Source: Nitrospina sp. (GTDB lineage Bacteria > Nitrospinota > Nitrospinia > Nitrospinales > Nitrospinaceae). Taken from it: a stretch of 7,096 bases of DNA. The stretch lies in the NCBI GenBank assembly GCA_004357435.1, contig SMVS01000077.1:1-7096 (forward strand), read 5' to 3'. The position numbers and the translations under genes were made by a program. The stretch's first letter is position 1; each line of letters starts with the position of its first letter. The notes under the pieces are model-generated. The model was not told where the DNA came from and searched no databases. It saw only the letters and a list, made by a program, of their open reading frames with translations. Positions 1 through 6,845 of the stretch are shown here, piece after piece.

Positions 1-486
1 GAAGTCGGGACGATCAACAAGGGGATGGGGCTTGCGGCAACAATAATTGGCGCACTGTTCGGTGGCACGCTGATGTCTCGTTGGGGTTTGTACCGGTCAA
101 TGATGACCTTTGGGATTCTGCAGGCGGTTTCCAACCTTTCATTTATGGTGCTCGCGGCCATCGGGAAAAGTTACCCGATGATGGTCTGCGCCGTGGCGTT
201 TGAAAATCTAGCCGGTGGTATGGGTACAGCGGCTTTTGTCGGATTTTTAATGACGCTTTGCGACCATCGCTTCACCGCCACACAGTTTGCCCTGTTCTCA
301 GCATTGGCTTCCATTGGGAGAGTGTTTGTAGGACCCCCATCCGGTTTTCTGGTCGAGGAGGTGGGATGGATCATTTTCTTTTTCATAACTTTTCTGGCGG
401 CTTTGCCCGGCTTGGTTCTTCTCCGGTTCATGAAGAAGACCGTTCAAGACCTGGAGCATGAAAATAACTGGCAAAATAGTTCCTGA
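1..486 (+). CDS. ampG: AmpG-family muropeptide MFS permease, C-terminal part (5' end outside window)
   Basis: The frame is open from base 1, so the gene begins before the window; 161 residues are visible, ending at TGA 484-486. AmpG is an inner-membrane major facilitator protein that imports GlcNAc-anhydroMurNAc peptides released from peptidoglycan for cell-wall recycling. The visible part has several hydrophobic helices and stretches I recognise from AmpG: FENLAGGMGTAAF, then LMTLC, ATQFALFSALASIGR and VGP. It ends soon after a helix finishing PGLVLL with a short basic and polar tail. It therefore lacks the two extra C-terminal helices of the E. coli protein, as many shorter AmpG homologues do. 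The gene lies 77 bases before the hydrolase gene. The family is clear from the motifs. The exact substrate is inferred, since other AmpG-like MFS proteins exist. Confidence 0.88.
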   Translation, partial: EVGTINKGMGLAATIIGALFGGTLMSRWGLYRSMMTFGILQAVSNLSFMVLAAIGKSYPMMVCAVAFENLAGGMGTAAFVGFLMTLCDHRFTATQFALFSALASIGRVFVGPPSGFLVEEVGWIIFFFITFLAALPGLVLLRFMKKTVQDLEHENNWQNSS

Positions 487-563
487 TGGAATAGATAAGA
501 CTCTTGATCTTGTCCTCTTGAGTGGGATTTGCCGCTGTCTTTACGATTTGAATTAGTCTGCAT

Positions 564-1220
564 ATGGATAAGATGATATTCATTTATCTGCATGGATTTG
601 CTTCCAGTCCGTCATCCAACAAAGCCCGGGCGTTTAAAGAAAGATTTGAAAAAATCGGCCGGAATCTGCGGGTGCCCGATTTGGAAGGTGACGATTTCAA
701 ACATTTGACGGTGTCCGGGCAAATCAAGATCGTGGAAAAGCTAATCGACCGTGATCCCGGCAGTCAGTATGCTTTGATAGGAAGCAGTATGGGCGGCTAC
801 CTGGCGGCGCTCCTCGCGCAAATACGTCCGCAAATTGCAGGCTTGTATCTTATGTGCCCCGGTTTTCGTTTTGTCGAGCGGTGGCGAAACAAATTATTTA
901 ATTCTCATTTAAAAAGTATTCCTTTATCGATCCCGGTATTCAACTACCGGTATAATAAGTATATGGATTTGGATGTGGGGATTTTTGATGACGCTTTGAA
1001 ATGGGAAAAGGTGTCTATGAATAGAAACCTTCCCACGCGTATTGTTCATGGAATTCATGACGACACGGTTGAGATCGTGGAATCCCGTGAATTTGCTAAA
1101 TCTCATCCCTGGGTTCAATTGAAGGAATTGGAATCGGATCACGGTTTGATTTCCCACATTGATTGGATTGTTGAGGATTGCCTGGTTTTTTTTCAGCGGC
1201 AGAGGTTTTTGACTTTTTGA
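564..1220 (+). CDS. YqiA-like alpha/beta hydrolase (UPF0227-type esterase)
   Basis: This 218-residue protein has an alpha/beta-hydrolase layout. An early strand leads into HGF (residues 10-12), the usual oxyanion-hole region, followed by a serine-rich loop. The nucleophile elbow GSSMGG (73-78) places the catalytic serine at Ser75. The motif HGIHDDTV (162-169) carries the likely acid Asp166, and the final histidine is His193 in SDHGL. The triad is thus complete and in order. The size and the N-terminal YLHGFASSP pattern match the YqiA/UPF0227 group, whose E. coli member acts as an esterase on short acyl esters. No signal peptide is present, so it should be cytoplasmic. ATG 573 is a possible alternative start; neither start has a strong Shine-Dalgarno. 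The physiological substrate cannot be told from sequence. Confidence 0.85.
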   Translation: MDKMIFIYLHGFASSPSSNKARAFKERFEKIGRNLRVPDLEGDDFKHLTVSGQIKIVEKLIDRDPGSQYALIGSSMGGYLAALLAQIRPQIAGLYLMCPGFRFVERWRNKLFNSHLKSIPLSIPVFNYRYNKYMDLDVGIFDDALKWEKVSMNRNLPTRIVHGIHDDTVEIVESREFAKSHPWVQLKELESDHGLISHIDWIVEDCLVFFQRQRFLTF

Positions 1221-1265
1221 ACCGTTCGGGATATTTTAGATTTGAGGTGTTTTTTCCCCTCGTTT

Positions 1266-1269
1266 GGAG
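1266..1269 (+). promoter_or_regulatory. Shine-Dalgarno for the response regulator (supports GTG start)
   Basis: GGAG lies 7 bases before GTG 1277, ideal spacing, and supports this non-ATG start. The first in-frame ATG codons (Met52 and Met54) would remove half of the receiver domain. Confidence 0.7.
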
Positions 1270-1276
1270 TTGAATC

Positions 1277-1996
1277 GTGACCAACCGTTTCAAATCGAAT
1301 GCCGATATTTTGGGAAAGAAACACACGATTTTGATCGTGGATGACGATCCCGATATTGTCCGTTTGATCAAAGCATATTTAGATGTAAAAGTTTACAAGG
1401 TGTTGGAGGCTTCGGACGGCGAGTCGGCGATGCGAATGGTGGCGACCAAAAATCCTGATCTGATGGTGCTGGATGTGAACATGCCGGGTTTGAGCGGCCT
1501 GGAAGTGTGCCGGAATTTGAGGGCGGATAAAAAGACGCAAAATTTACCCATCATCATATTGTCAGCGCGGAAAGATGATATTGATCGGATTCTCGGCCTG
1601 GAGTTTGGCGCCGACGACTATGTCACCAAACCATTTAATGTTCAGGAGCTCGTTTTAAGAATCAACAGTGTATTGAAGCGGGTCTATGGGGAGAAAAGCG
1701 CGAGCGATGCTATAGTTTATGGAGATTTGTCCGTGGACTTTGCCCGCCACGAAGTGAAAGTCAAAAATAAACCCATTCAACTCACCTTGACGGAATTCAA
1801 GCTTCTTGCCTGCTTGTTGGAAAACCCGGGGCAGGTTCAGTCACGGGATTATTTGCTTGAGCATATTTGGGAACATGGTGAAGGTGTCTATTCTCGAACC
1901 GTCGACACCCATATTCAACGTTTACGGAATAAATTGAACAAAGCGGGTCAATATATTGAGACGGTACGCGGCATAGGCTATCGTCTGCAAGAGTGA
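1277..1996 (+). CDS. OmpR/PhoB-family response regulator (receiver + winged-helix DNA-binding domain)
   Basis: This 239-residue two-domain transcription factor is probably activated by phosphorylation from a sensor histidine kinase. The receiver domain covers roughly residues 16-135. It has the acidic pocket Asp22/Asp23, phosphoacceptor Asp66 in LMVLDVNMPG, the switch Ser96 in ILSAR, and Lys118 in the YVTKPF motif. The C-terminal winged-helix domain (about 145-238) has the family features LTLTEFKLL, the DNA-contacting RTVDTHIQRLRNKL and the closing TVRGIGYRL wing. All key residues are intact. About 14 polar residues precede the receiver domain. No histidine kinase is adjacent: upstream is a hydrolase 56 bases away and downstream an XRE protein. 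It is therefore an orphan regulator here, and its signal and targets are unknown. Confidence 0.95.
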   Translation: MTNRFKSNADILGKKHTILIVDDDPDIVRLIKAYLDVKVYKVLEASDGESAMRMVATKNPDLMVLDVNMPGLSGLEVCRNLRADKKTQNLPIIILSARKDDIDRILGLEFGADDYVTKPFNVQELVLRINSVLKRVYGEKSASDAIVYGDLSVDFARHEVKVKNKPIQLTLTEFKLLACLLENPGQVQSRDYLLEHIWEHGEGVYSRTVDTHIQRLRNKLNKAGQYIETVRGIGYRLQE

Positions 1997-2061
1997 TGGA
2001 GTTTTTCCCCGATTCAGTTTTCTCACCCTGTATCCCACCTCAAAAGCCGAAAAGCTGTCTA

Positions 2062-2102
2062 TTGTTACAAGACTGTAACAAACTCTTGATACAGCGGTAA
2101 CA
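2062..2102. promoter_or_regulatory. Palindromic operator-like site upstream of the XRE gene
   Basis: A perfect inverted repeat, TTGTTACA (2062-2069), 4-base spacer, TGTAACAA (2074-2081), lies about 75 bases before the XRE start. The core GTAACA recurs at 2097-2102, 22 bases (about two helical turns) after its first occurrence at 2075-2080. It sits in a non-coding gap just downstream of the response regulator and has no T-run beside it, so it looks like a protein-binding site rather than a terminator. The likely ligand is the XRE protein itself or the neighbouring response regulator; this is inference. Confidence 0.55.
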
Positions 2103-2117
2103 CTCTTTTTCTATTCT
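2086..2117 (+). promoter_or_regulatory. Weak sigma70-like promoter candidate for the XRE gene
   Basis: TTGATA (2086-2091) matches five of six -35 positions. Candidate -10 elements downstream are poor: TTCTAT at 2109-2114 (17-base spacer) or TATTCT at 2112-2117 (20-base spacer). The -35 lies between the two GTAACA copies, so a protein bound there could block or recruit polymerase. The assignment is tentative because no -10 is convincing. Confidence 0.3.
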
Positions 2118-2148
2118 GAATATCGATAAAAGGAAAACCTATTCTGGT

Positions 2149-2154
2149 TAAGGA
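2149..2154 (+). promoter_or_regulatory. Shine-Dalgarno for the XRE gene
   Basis: TAAGGA ends one base before ATG 2156 and four bases before ATG 2159. The spacing favours the second ATG. The two starts differ by one methionine. Confidence 0.55.
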
Positions 2155-2155
2155 T

Positions 2156-2581
2156 ATGATGAATTTAATTGAAAGCAGTATTAGCGAATCACCCTTAAGT
2201 GTAGGAGCCCGCTTGCGGTACTGGCGAAAGCTTTCCAGGCTGAGGCTGGTGGACATGGCGGAGTTGATCAATGTATCACAGGGATCTTTATCGGACTTGG
2301 AAAACGACAAGTCTTTGCCTTCTTCGGGAACTTTGATTGGACTGTGTCAAAAGACCGAACTGAACATTTGTTGGTTGCTGACCGGGGAAGGCCGGGTGAC
2401 GGTAAAACCCAATGCCGAGGAAAAAGAAGTTTCCGTGGTTCAGGATTTTATGGATCTGTCACAGGACCGTGATTTTAGAAAAACCATCGCCAAGGTGATC
2501 AATATTTTTAAAAGTGGCTCGGTTTCTCAAAAAGCTCACATTCACGGATTTCTAGTGGGCATCGATTCGGAAATGTCCTAG
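2156..2581 (+). CDS. XRE/Cro-type helix-turn-helix transcriptional regulator
   Basis: This small protein (141 residues from ATG 2156; translation may really begin at ATG 2159) carries an N-terminal helix-turn-helix of the XRE family at about residues 16-70. The scaffold reads GARLRYWRK, then a first helix with MAELINVSQ, a recognition helix SQGSLSDLEN (41-50), and a closing CWLLTGEG segment. That ending is typical of phage-repressor-like XRE proteins. The C-terminal half (about 85-141) is mixed charged and hydrophobic and probably helical, likely a dimerisation or sensing region. No peptidase or metal-binding motif is visible, so LexA-like self-cleavage is not expected. The palindrome at 2062-2081 is a plausible autoregulatory operator. 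The gene converges on batE with only 8 bases between them. The target genes cannot be determined from sequence. Confidence 0.85.
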   Translation: MMNLIESSISESPLSVGARLRYWRKLSRLRLVDMAELINVSQGSLSDLENDKSLPSSGTLIGLCQKTELNICWLLTGEGRVTVKPNAEEKEVSVVQDFMDLSQDRDFRKTIAKVINIFKSGSVSQKAHIHGFLVGIDSEMS

Positions 2582-2589
2582 TTTTTTTC

Positions 2590-3345
2590 TCAAGTGGCGA
2601 TGGCAGTTATGGGGACCCATCCAGTTTCCCCATTGGGCAAAGTGATTTTGTACCATTGGTTTTTTTCTGCGTCTATTTTAACGATCGCGCCTTCGTGCAG
2701 TTCAAACAGGACGACCCTATCTTCATTCGCCTCGGACCGAATCTGGATTTTTTTCTGAAGAACCACTCCGTAATTCTCGTGGGTTTCCAGTTGCCAGCGA
2801 AAACCTGTGGCCACCAAGGTAAATAGCAAGGCACCGAGTAGAAATTTTCTGGCGACATCCATGACCCGGTTCCTTTGGTAAACCCAGATTCCCATCGTAA
2901 GCCAAAATGCGAGGTTGACTATAATAAGTATCATCAGGTGTTCCTCTAAAGTAAAAGCGTCAACCCAGAAAAACAGGTGGTGGCTGTTGTCCGATTTCTC
3001 CCAGTCCAACTTATCCACAGTTTCATAAATTGCATAATTCAGGTTGGCTCGCAAATCCTCATCTCGCGGCAGTAAAGATTTGGCTTTGAGATAAGCCGAA
3101 ATGGCTTTGCCCTTTTTACCCATGCGGATGTATGTGTTGCCCAAATTGTAATGCAGGTGCCCATTTTCTATCTTGCTGGAAAGCAGGCTCTCATAAATGT
3201 CTGCGGCTTTTTGATACTGGCTATTTTGATAAAAATTATTGGCCTGGCTGACTTTGTCTGCAGTTTTGGCCCATGAGGGTTTGGCATGAAAACAGAGCAT
3301 GATTAAAATAATAGAGATGGCAAGCACGCGTGATTTAAAAGTCAT
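2590..3345 (-). CDS. batE: BatE-like protein: TPR repeats, two membrane helices, C-terminal SH3 domain
   Basis: The 251-residue protein starts with a signal-like hydrophobic segment (about 6-20, possible cleavage after Ala26, SWA). TPR-type helices follow at about 30-105, with the pattern LHYNLGNTYIRMGKKGKAI. Two membrane segments lie at about 136-156 and 166-184, and a bacterial SH3-like domain at about 190-251 ends in WYKITLPNGETGWVP. This order (TPR, paired helices, SH3b) is that of BatE in Bat (Bacteroides aerotolerance) clusters, where it is thought to take part in a membrane complex linked to stress or oxygen tolerance; the molecular role is not established. The start ATG overlaps the batD stop as ATGA, and GGAG at 3354-3357 lies 8 bases upstream, so translation is probably coupled. 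It is the last gene of the minus-strand cluster. Confidence 0.85.
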   Translation of the reverse strand: MTFKSRVLAISIILIMLCFHAKPSWAKTADKVSQANNFYQNSQYQKAADIYESLLSSKIENGHLHYNLGNTYIRMGKKGKAISAYLKAKSLLPRDEDLRANLNYAIYETVDKLDWEKSDNSHHLFFWVDAFTLEEHLMILIIVNLAFWLTMGIWVYQRNRVMDVARKFLLGALLFTLVATGFRWQLETHENYGVVLQKKIQIRSEANEDRVVLFELHEGAIVKIDAEKNQWYKITLPNGETGWVPITAIAT

Positions 3346-5129
3346 GATGCTTTCTCCAGCCGATCCAGCAACAACTTTGATTCCTCTAAAATTTTCTCTC
3401 GGTCGGTATCCGCTCCTTGGGAATATTGGCAGGCTTCACATTCGTCCAGCAATTGGTATGAAAGGAGAATGGACTCCTCTCCGAAATTTCGACTCCTCAG
3501 CAGATCTTTCATCTCAAGAGGAGTGAAAGCCGTGCCTTTAAGATTCAGTTTGTTGCCTATATATTCCCGCAGAATCAAAGAAAGTTGCCGGGCAAAATCC
3601 TTTCCATCCAGGACGGACATCAATCCATCCAGTTTTTCCTGGGCGATTTTATGGGCGGTTTGATTGCGGGAAAAGGCCGTGTCCCATTTCATCCGTTGAC
3701 GGTATCGATGGATGGAAACGTAGAGGATGAACAGGACCGCTGGCAGGATCACTCCGCAGACGATCCAGAATATTCGCTGGCCGGTCAACCGTCGGTCTCG
3801 AAAATCCTCCAGAGTGGTGTGCAGTGGCAGGATGTCCTTGCCGATTATATTGATGGGGTTTTCTTCCTGGAAGGATGGCGGCGTTTCCGGTTTCACGGTC
3901 GCCAACGATTCTTTGCCCGAAGCCGGCTGGATATCCAGTGCCATGCGAGGGGTCTGCACATGGATGTACTTTCTTTTCAGTGGATCGAAATAGACCAAGG
4001 GTATGGGCGGAATCGTGGTGGTCCCGCTCTCAAGGGGAACCAGAGCGTATTTAAAAATCTTCTGGCCGACTATTTTATTATTCCAGATTTCCTGCTTGTA
4101 GGTGGGGCGGTCTTGGTAAACTTTCAGCCGCTCTCCGTCAAGATCAGCCAAATTCAGCGCCAGGTCTTTGACGTACCCTGATCCGGAAACGCTCAAAGTC
4201 AATGTGGTGGTGTCTCCCGTTTTTAAGGCGCTTCGGCTGAGCTCGGAGGAAATACCAAACTGGCCGACCAGATTGGAAAAATTTTCTGGTTTTTCGGGGA
4301 GGGCCAACACTTCCATCGGAATGGGCCGGGTCCGCAAAACCTTGGGTTCGGTGCGCACCACGGTGTTGAAAAAGGAGTCGGGAAAAAATGAATCGAAACG
4401 ATTCTGGCGTTTTTCCCGGTGGACGATGTCCAATGACACGGTGGCGGCAGGGAAGTCGAATCGGCCGGGTCGCAGTGGAAAAAGTGCCACTGACATTTCA
4501 TGGACCTGGTAACGCACGCCATTGATCACCCGTTCATACTCCCGAGGTTCACCCAGGTTTTCCTTCCGAAATCGGGATGTATCCATTTTCAACTGGATGT
4601 TTCTCACCTCCACACTGCGCAATAGCCTCACGGTCAGGATCACCTGCTCGTTCACAAAAAGCTGGTGGTGGGAAACATCAGCCTCCGCAAAAACGTTGGT
4701 GGCAGGGAGAAAGGTCCGTGTTTGTTCTTTAACGATCACTTGGATGGGAGCGGTGATGTAGGGGTTGCCGTCGATTTTAAATTTCACCGGACCAATGGTA
4801 AATTTCCCCAGTTTTTTTGGGGTCAGTAAATAATTAAACGTGAAGGATGACGCTTTTTTGCCATTGATGATCGATAGGGAGGTATTGCTCTTTTGAGTGC
4901 GGACTTTAAAATCCTGCAGGTTGGGCAGTTCCGGGGAGGGGGCGCGGATGACCCCTTGGACGCGGACGGACAGTAGCAAAGAATCTTCCAAAGTTATCTC
5001 AGAATTGTCCACCGATGCGGATACCTGAATATCATCTGCCGTAGCCGGAAGAGCCCACATGAAAAAAATGCCGCCAACCAAAAGAAGCTTGGAGAAAGGT
5101 TTATTTTTTAAAAATATTTTAATCCGCAT
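3342..5129 (-). CDS. batD: BatD family protein, exported single-pass membrane protein
   Basis: The 595-residue protein has a clear signal peptide: a basic start, a hydrophobic core at about 14-28 and probable cleavage after Ala31 (ATA). A long beta-rich periplasmic region follows (about 33-440), with repeated immunoglobulin-like segments such as VSASVDNSEITLEDSL and FGISSELSRSALKTGD. One membrane helix lies at about 453-473, followed by a basic RYRQR stop-transfer and a cytoplasmic helical tail including QLSLILREYIGNKL. Length and architecture fit BatD, the large Bat component that has been proposed as a scaffold for the BatA/B proteins. No enzymatic motif is seen. The start lies 13 bases after the batC stop with no strong Shine-Dalgarno. 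It overlaps batE by four bases, so one polycistronic message is likely. Confidence 0.9.
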   Translation of the reverse strand: MRIKIFLKNKPFSKLLLVGGIFFMWALPATADDIQVSASVDNSEITLEDSLLLSVRVQGVIRAPSPELPNLQDFKVRTQKSNTSLSIINGKKASSFTFNYLLTPKKLGKFTIGPVKFKIDGNPYITAPIQVIVKEQTRTFLPATNVFAEADVSHHQLFVNEQVILTVRLLRSVEVRNIQLKMDTSRFRKENLGEPREYERVINGVRYQVHEMSVALFPLRPGRFDFPAATVSLDIVHREKRQNRFDSFFPDSFFNTVVRTEPKVLRTRPIPMEVLALPEKPENFSNLVGQFGISSELSRSALKTGDTTTLTLSVSGSGYVKDLALNLADLDGERLKVYQDRPTYKQEIWNNKIVGQKIFKYALVPLESGTTTIPPIPLVYFDPLKRKYIHVQTPRMALDIQPASGKESLATVKPETPPSFQEENPINIIGKDILPLHTTLEDFRDRRLTGQRIFWIVCGVILPAVLFILYVSIHRYRQRMKWDTAFSRNQTAHKIAQEKLDGLMSVLDGKDFARQLSLILREYIGNKLNLKGTAFTPLEMKDLLRSRNFGEESILLSYQLLDECEACQYSQGADTDREKILEESKLLLDRLEKAS

Positions 5130-5142
5130 GGAATAAAAAATA

Positions 5143-5967
5143 TCACCAGTCTTTATCAGGGTCCATAAAAATATCGTCCATCCGCCCCTGAAATTGTTTT
5201 CGCATAATCTTTTTCAAATCCTCATCCATCGAAGCCAGCCAGCGCTCGGCCTCTTTCTGGGTCATGGGAGCCATTTGACGCAGGACGTCGGCGATTCTGC
5301 TGTCCTCGGTAGCGGTCGTGCCAAAGGAGGGCGTTTCCCGGTTAGGAGAGGAATTTTTATTCTTTGGCGGACCGGATTCATTCGCGGCAGGTTCCGATGA
5401 ATTTCCAGCACTGTTTTCCTCTTGACTGGAGGCCGGGTTCGCCTCTGGTGATGGCGGATCATCGCCGGGATTATTGTCATTTTGTTGTGTAGAGCCTTTG
5501 CCGGTTTTATCACGGGGAGCAATTTGGCCGGACTGCCTCGCCTGAGTCAGCCGTTTTCTCGTGAACTCCAGATTGAATTTGCTGTCGATGTCTGATGGGT
5601 CCAACTCGAGGGCCTGGCTATAAAACTCGATAGCTTTATCGAGGTCACCCATTTGGTACCAGGCATTGCCGGAATTGTAGAGGGACTTTTGCTGTAACGC
5701 GGGGTCGGTGCTGTCCGCCAGAGTCTTGGCGTAGGACTCCAGAGCCGATTCATATTTTTCCAGACGATAATCGCTGTTGCCCAGATTGTATGAAATCTCT
5801 GGATGATTCGGCTTTTGAGTTTGGGATTCTAAAAATTTATTCGAGGCCTGCTCATACTCTTGCCGATCATAGTGCGCTACGCCTTGCCTTGCGGCGGCAT
5901 CGAAAGATTCCGCATTCGCTAAGATGGGCATGAGCAACAACGTTATAAATAAAAATTTTTGGGTCAT
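5143..5967 (-). CDS. batC: BatC-like exported TPR protein (no VWA domain)
   Basis: The 274-residue protein begins with a short signal peptide (hydrophobic core about 5-15, likely cleavage after ANA at 17-19). About three TPR units follow at residues 22-55, 56-89 and 95-128, with signatures such as ISYNLGNSDYRLEKYESAL and YNSGNAWYQMGDLDKAI. A low-complexity linker rich in Asn, Ser, Pro, Glu and Gly (about 150-220) leads to a conserved-looking charged C-terminus, EAERWLASMDEDLKKI ... DKDW. In many genomes this TPR part is fused to a von Willebrand A domain (BatB); here it stands alone and no VWA gene is adjacent. It is the first gene of the batCDE run and is preceded by a terminator-like hairpin 19 bases upstream. 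The ribosome site is weak, with GGA 6 bases before the ATG. Confidence 0.85.
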   Translation of the reverse strand: MTQKFLFITLLLMPILANAESFDAAARQGVAHYDRQEYEQASNKFLESQTQKPNHPEISYNLGNSDYRLEKYESALESYAKTLADSTDPALQQKSLYNSGNAWYQMGDLDKAIEFYSQALELDPSDIDSKFNLEFTRKRLTQARQSGQIAPRDKTGKGSTQQNDNNPGDDPPSPEANPASSQEENSAGNSSEPAANESGPPKNKNSSPNRETPSFGTTATEDSRIADVLRQMAPMTQKEAERWLASMDEDLKKIMRKQFQGRMDDIFMDPDKDW

Positions 5968-5975
5968 AGGAAATC

Positions 5976-6014
5976 CAAAACAAAACGGGGGTTCCGTCTG
6001 AACCCGGAACCCCC
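5976..6014 (-). terminator. Rho-independent terminator-like hairpin between the BI-1 gene and batC
   Basis: Arms at 5987-5996 and 6005-6014 pair perfectly over 10 bases (GGGGGTTCCG with CGGAACCCCC) around an 8-base loop. Read on the minus strand, the stem is followed by GTTTTGTTTTGG, a broken U tract. It begins about 35 bases after the BI-1 stop, a normal place for that gene's terminator. Its end is only 19 bases from the batC start, so it could also act as an attenuator or RNA processing/stability element for batCDE. The plus strand has no T-run after the stem. Confidence 0.75.
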
Positions 6015-6049
6015 CGCTGAACGTTTAACTCATAAAACTTTTTCTGCGA

Positions 6050-6751
6050 TTATCTCCGGGTGCCCATAATCCTGAGGAGCATGAGGAACAGGTTGATGAA
6101 ATCCAGATAAAGTGTCAGAGCGCCACGAATGGCTTCTTTGGTGTCTTCATCAGTTCCTTCGTTACCCAGAATATTCGTTTCCTTGATTTTTTGAGTGTCA
6201 TAGGCGGTCAAGCCAACGAAGATCAAAACCCCGGCGTAACTGATAATCCAGTAAAGCATTGAGTTGTGGAGGAACATATTCACCACCGAAGCGATGATGA
6301 TCCCGATCAATCCCATGAACAGAAAACCGCCCAAGGAGGTGAGATCTTTTTTAGTGGTGTAACCATAAAAGCTCATGGCCCCAAACATACCGGCGGTGAC
6401 GAAAAATGTGGAGGCCAGAGAGGCGGTGGTGTACAGCAGGAACAGCGGGGCGAGGGTGACGCCATTCAATCCGGCATACAGGAAAAATACGCCCATCGCC
6501 TGGCCGACATCCATTTGCATGACCCGCGCGGCCAGATAAAACACCAGACCCAGTTCTGCTATCAACAAACCAAAAAAAAGTATGGGTTGCGTGACCAGGA
6601 GGTTCAGAATGGTTTCGCTGGTGGAAACATACCAGGAGACACCCCCGGTCATGGCCAGTCCGGCGCCCATCCAGTTGTAGACGCGCACCATGAACCGCTG
6701 TTGTTCGGCGGCGACGGCATCCTGACTCATATATGTTGGGTACGGTTGCAT
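6050..6751 (-). CDS. Bax inhibitor-1 / YccA-YbhL family seven-helix membrane protein
   Basis: The 233-residue protein is mostly hydrophobic. Seven probable membrane helices lie at about 24-42, 55-77, 84-108, 112-131, 138-160, 165-184 and 213-229. The N-terminal VYNWMGAGLAMTGGVSW and the motifs GLTAYDTQKIK and ALTLYLDFINLFLMLLRIMG are hallmarks of bacterial BI-1 (UPF0005) proteins. Asp185 and Asp217 correspond in position to the aspartate pair that gates calcium leak in the Bacillus homologue YetJ; that function is known for the family and only inferred here. E. coli YccA of this family modulates the FtsH protease. Start ATG 6751 is supported by AAAGGA 8 bases upstream and a promoter further up. 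The gene is complete, of usual length, and separated from batC by a terminator-like hairpin. Confidence 0.93.
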   Translation of the reverse strand: MQPYPTYMSQDAVAAEQQRFMVRVYNWMGAGLAMTGGVSWYVSTSETILNLLVTQPILFFGLLIAELGLVFYLAARVMQMDVGQAMGVFFLYAGLNGVTLAPLFLLYTTASLASTFFVTAGMFGAMSFYGYTTKKDLTSLGGFLFMGLIGIIIASVVNMFLHNSMLYWIISYAGVLIFVGLTAYDTQKIKETNILGNEGTDEDTKEAIRGALTLYLDFINLFLMLLRIMGTRR

Positions 6752-6759
6752 ACAATCAA

Positions 6760-6765
6760 TCCTTT
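6760..6765 (-). promoter_or_regulatory. Shine-Dalgarno for the BI-1 gene
   Basis: On the minus strand AAAGGA lies 8 bases before ATG 6751. This supports that start over the in-frame Met8. Confidence 0.7.
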
Positions 6766-6816
6766 GAAAAGTGATTAGGAAATCAGTGACATTTGAAGAA
6801 AATTTCTTGCTCCAAC

Positions 6817-6845
6817 TATATAAAATCCGGGACAGGGGAGGTCAA
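6817..6845 (-). promoter_or_regulatory. Sigma70-like promoter for the BI-1 gene
   Basis: On the minus strand, -35 TTGACC (6845-6840) is followed after 17 bases by -10 TATATA (6822-6817). An alternative -10, TATAGT at 6820-6815, would give a 19-base spacer. The element lies about 65 bases before the start codon in an AT-rich gap. The -35 is part of a palindromic cluster, suggesting regulation. Confidence 0.6.

Noticed and set aside
518..547. Possible promoter before the hydrolase gene: TTGAGT (518-523), 18-base spacer, TACGAT (542-547).
   Set aside because: Both hexamers match only four of six positions, and the gene could be co-transcribed with the upstream permease. It is too weak to list as a feature.
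1221..1276. Possible stem GAGG...CCTC with a T-run between the hydrolase and response regulator genes.
   Set aside because: Only four pairs, with the T-run in the loop rather than after the stem, so it is not a terminator.
2156..2581. Toxin-antitoxin or prophage remnant suggested by the XRE protein.
   Set aside because: No partner toxin gene, integrase or phage gene is adjacent. The neighbours are a response regulator and batE.
3585..4181. Long open frame of 198 codons on the plus strand opposite batD.
   Set aside because: It lies wholly inside batD, which has a signal peptide, a membrane helix and family-like architecture. No ribosome site or recognisable domain was found for the antisense frame.
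6266..6778. Open frame of 170 codons on the plus strand opposite the BI-1 gene.
   Set aside because: Its product is a His/Gly/Gln-rich shadow of a clearly recognisable BI-1 gene, with no family resemblance.
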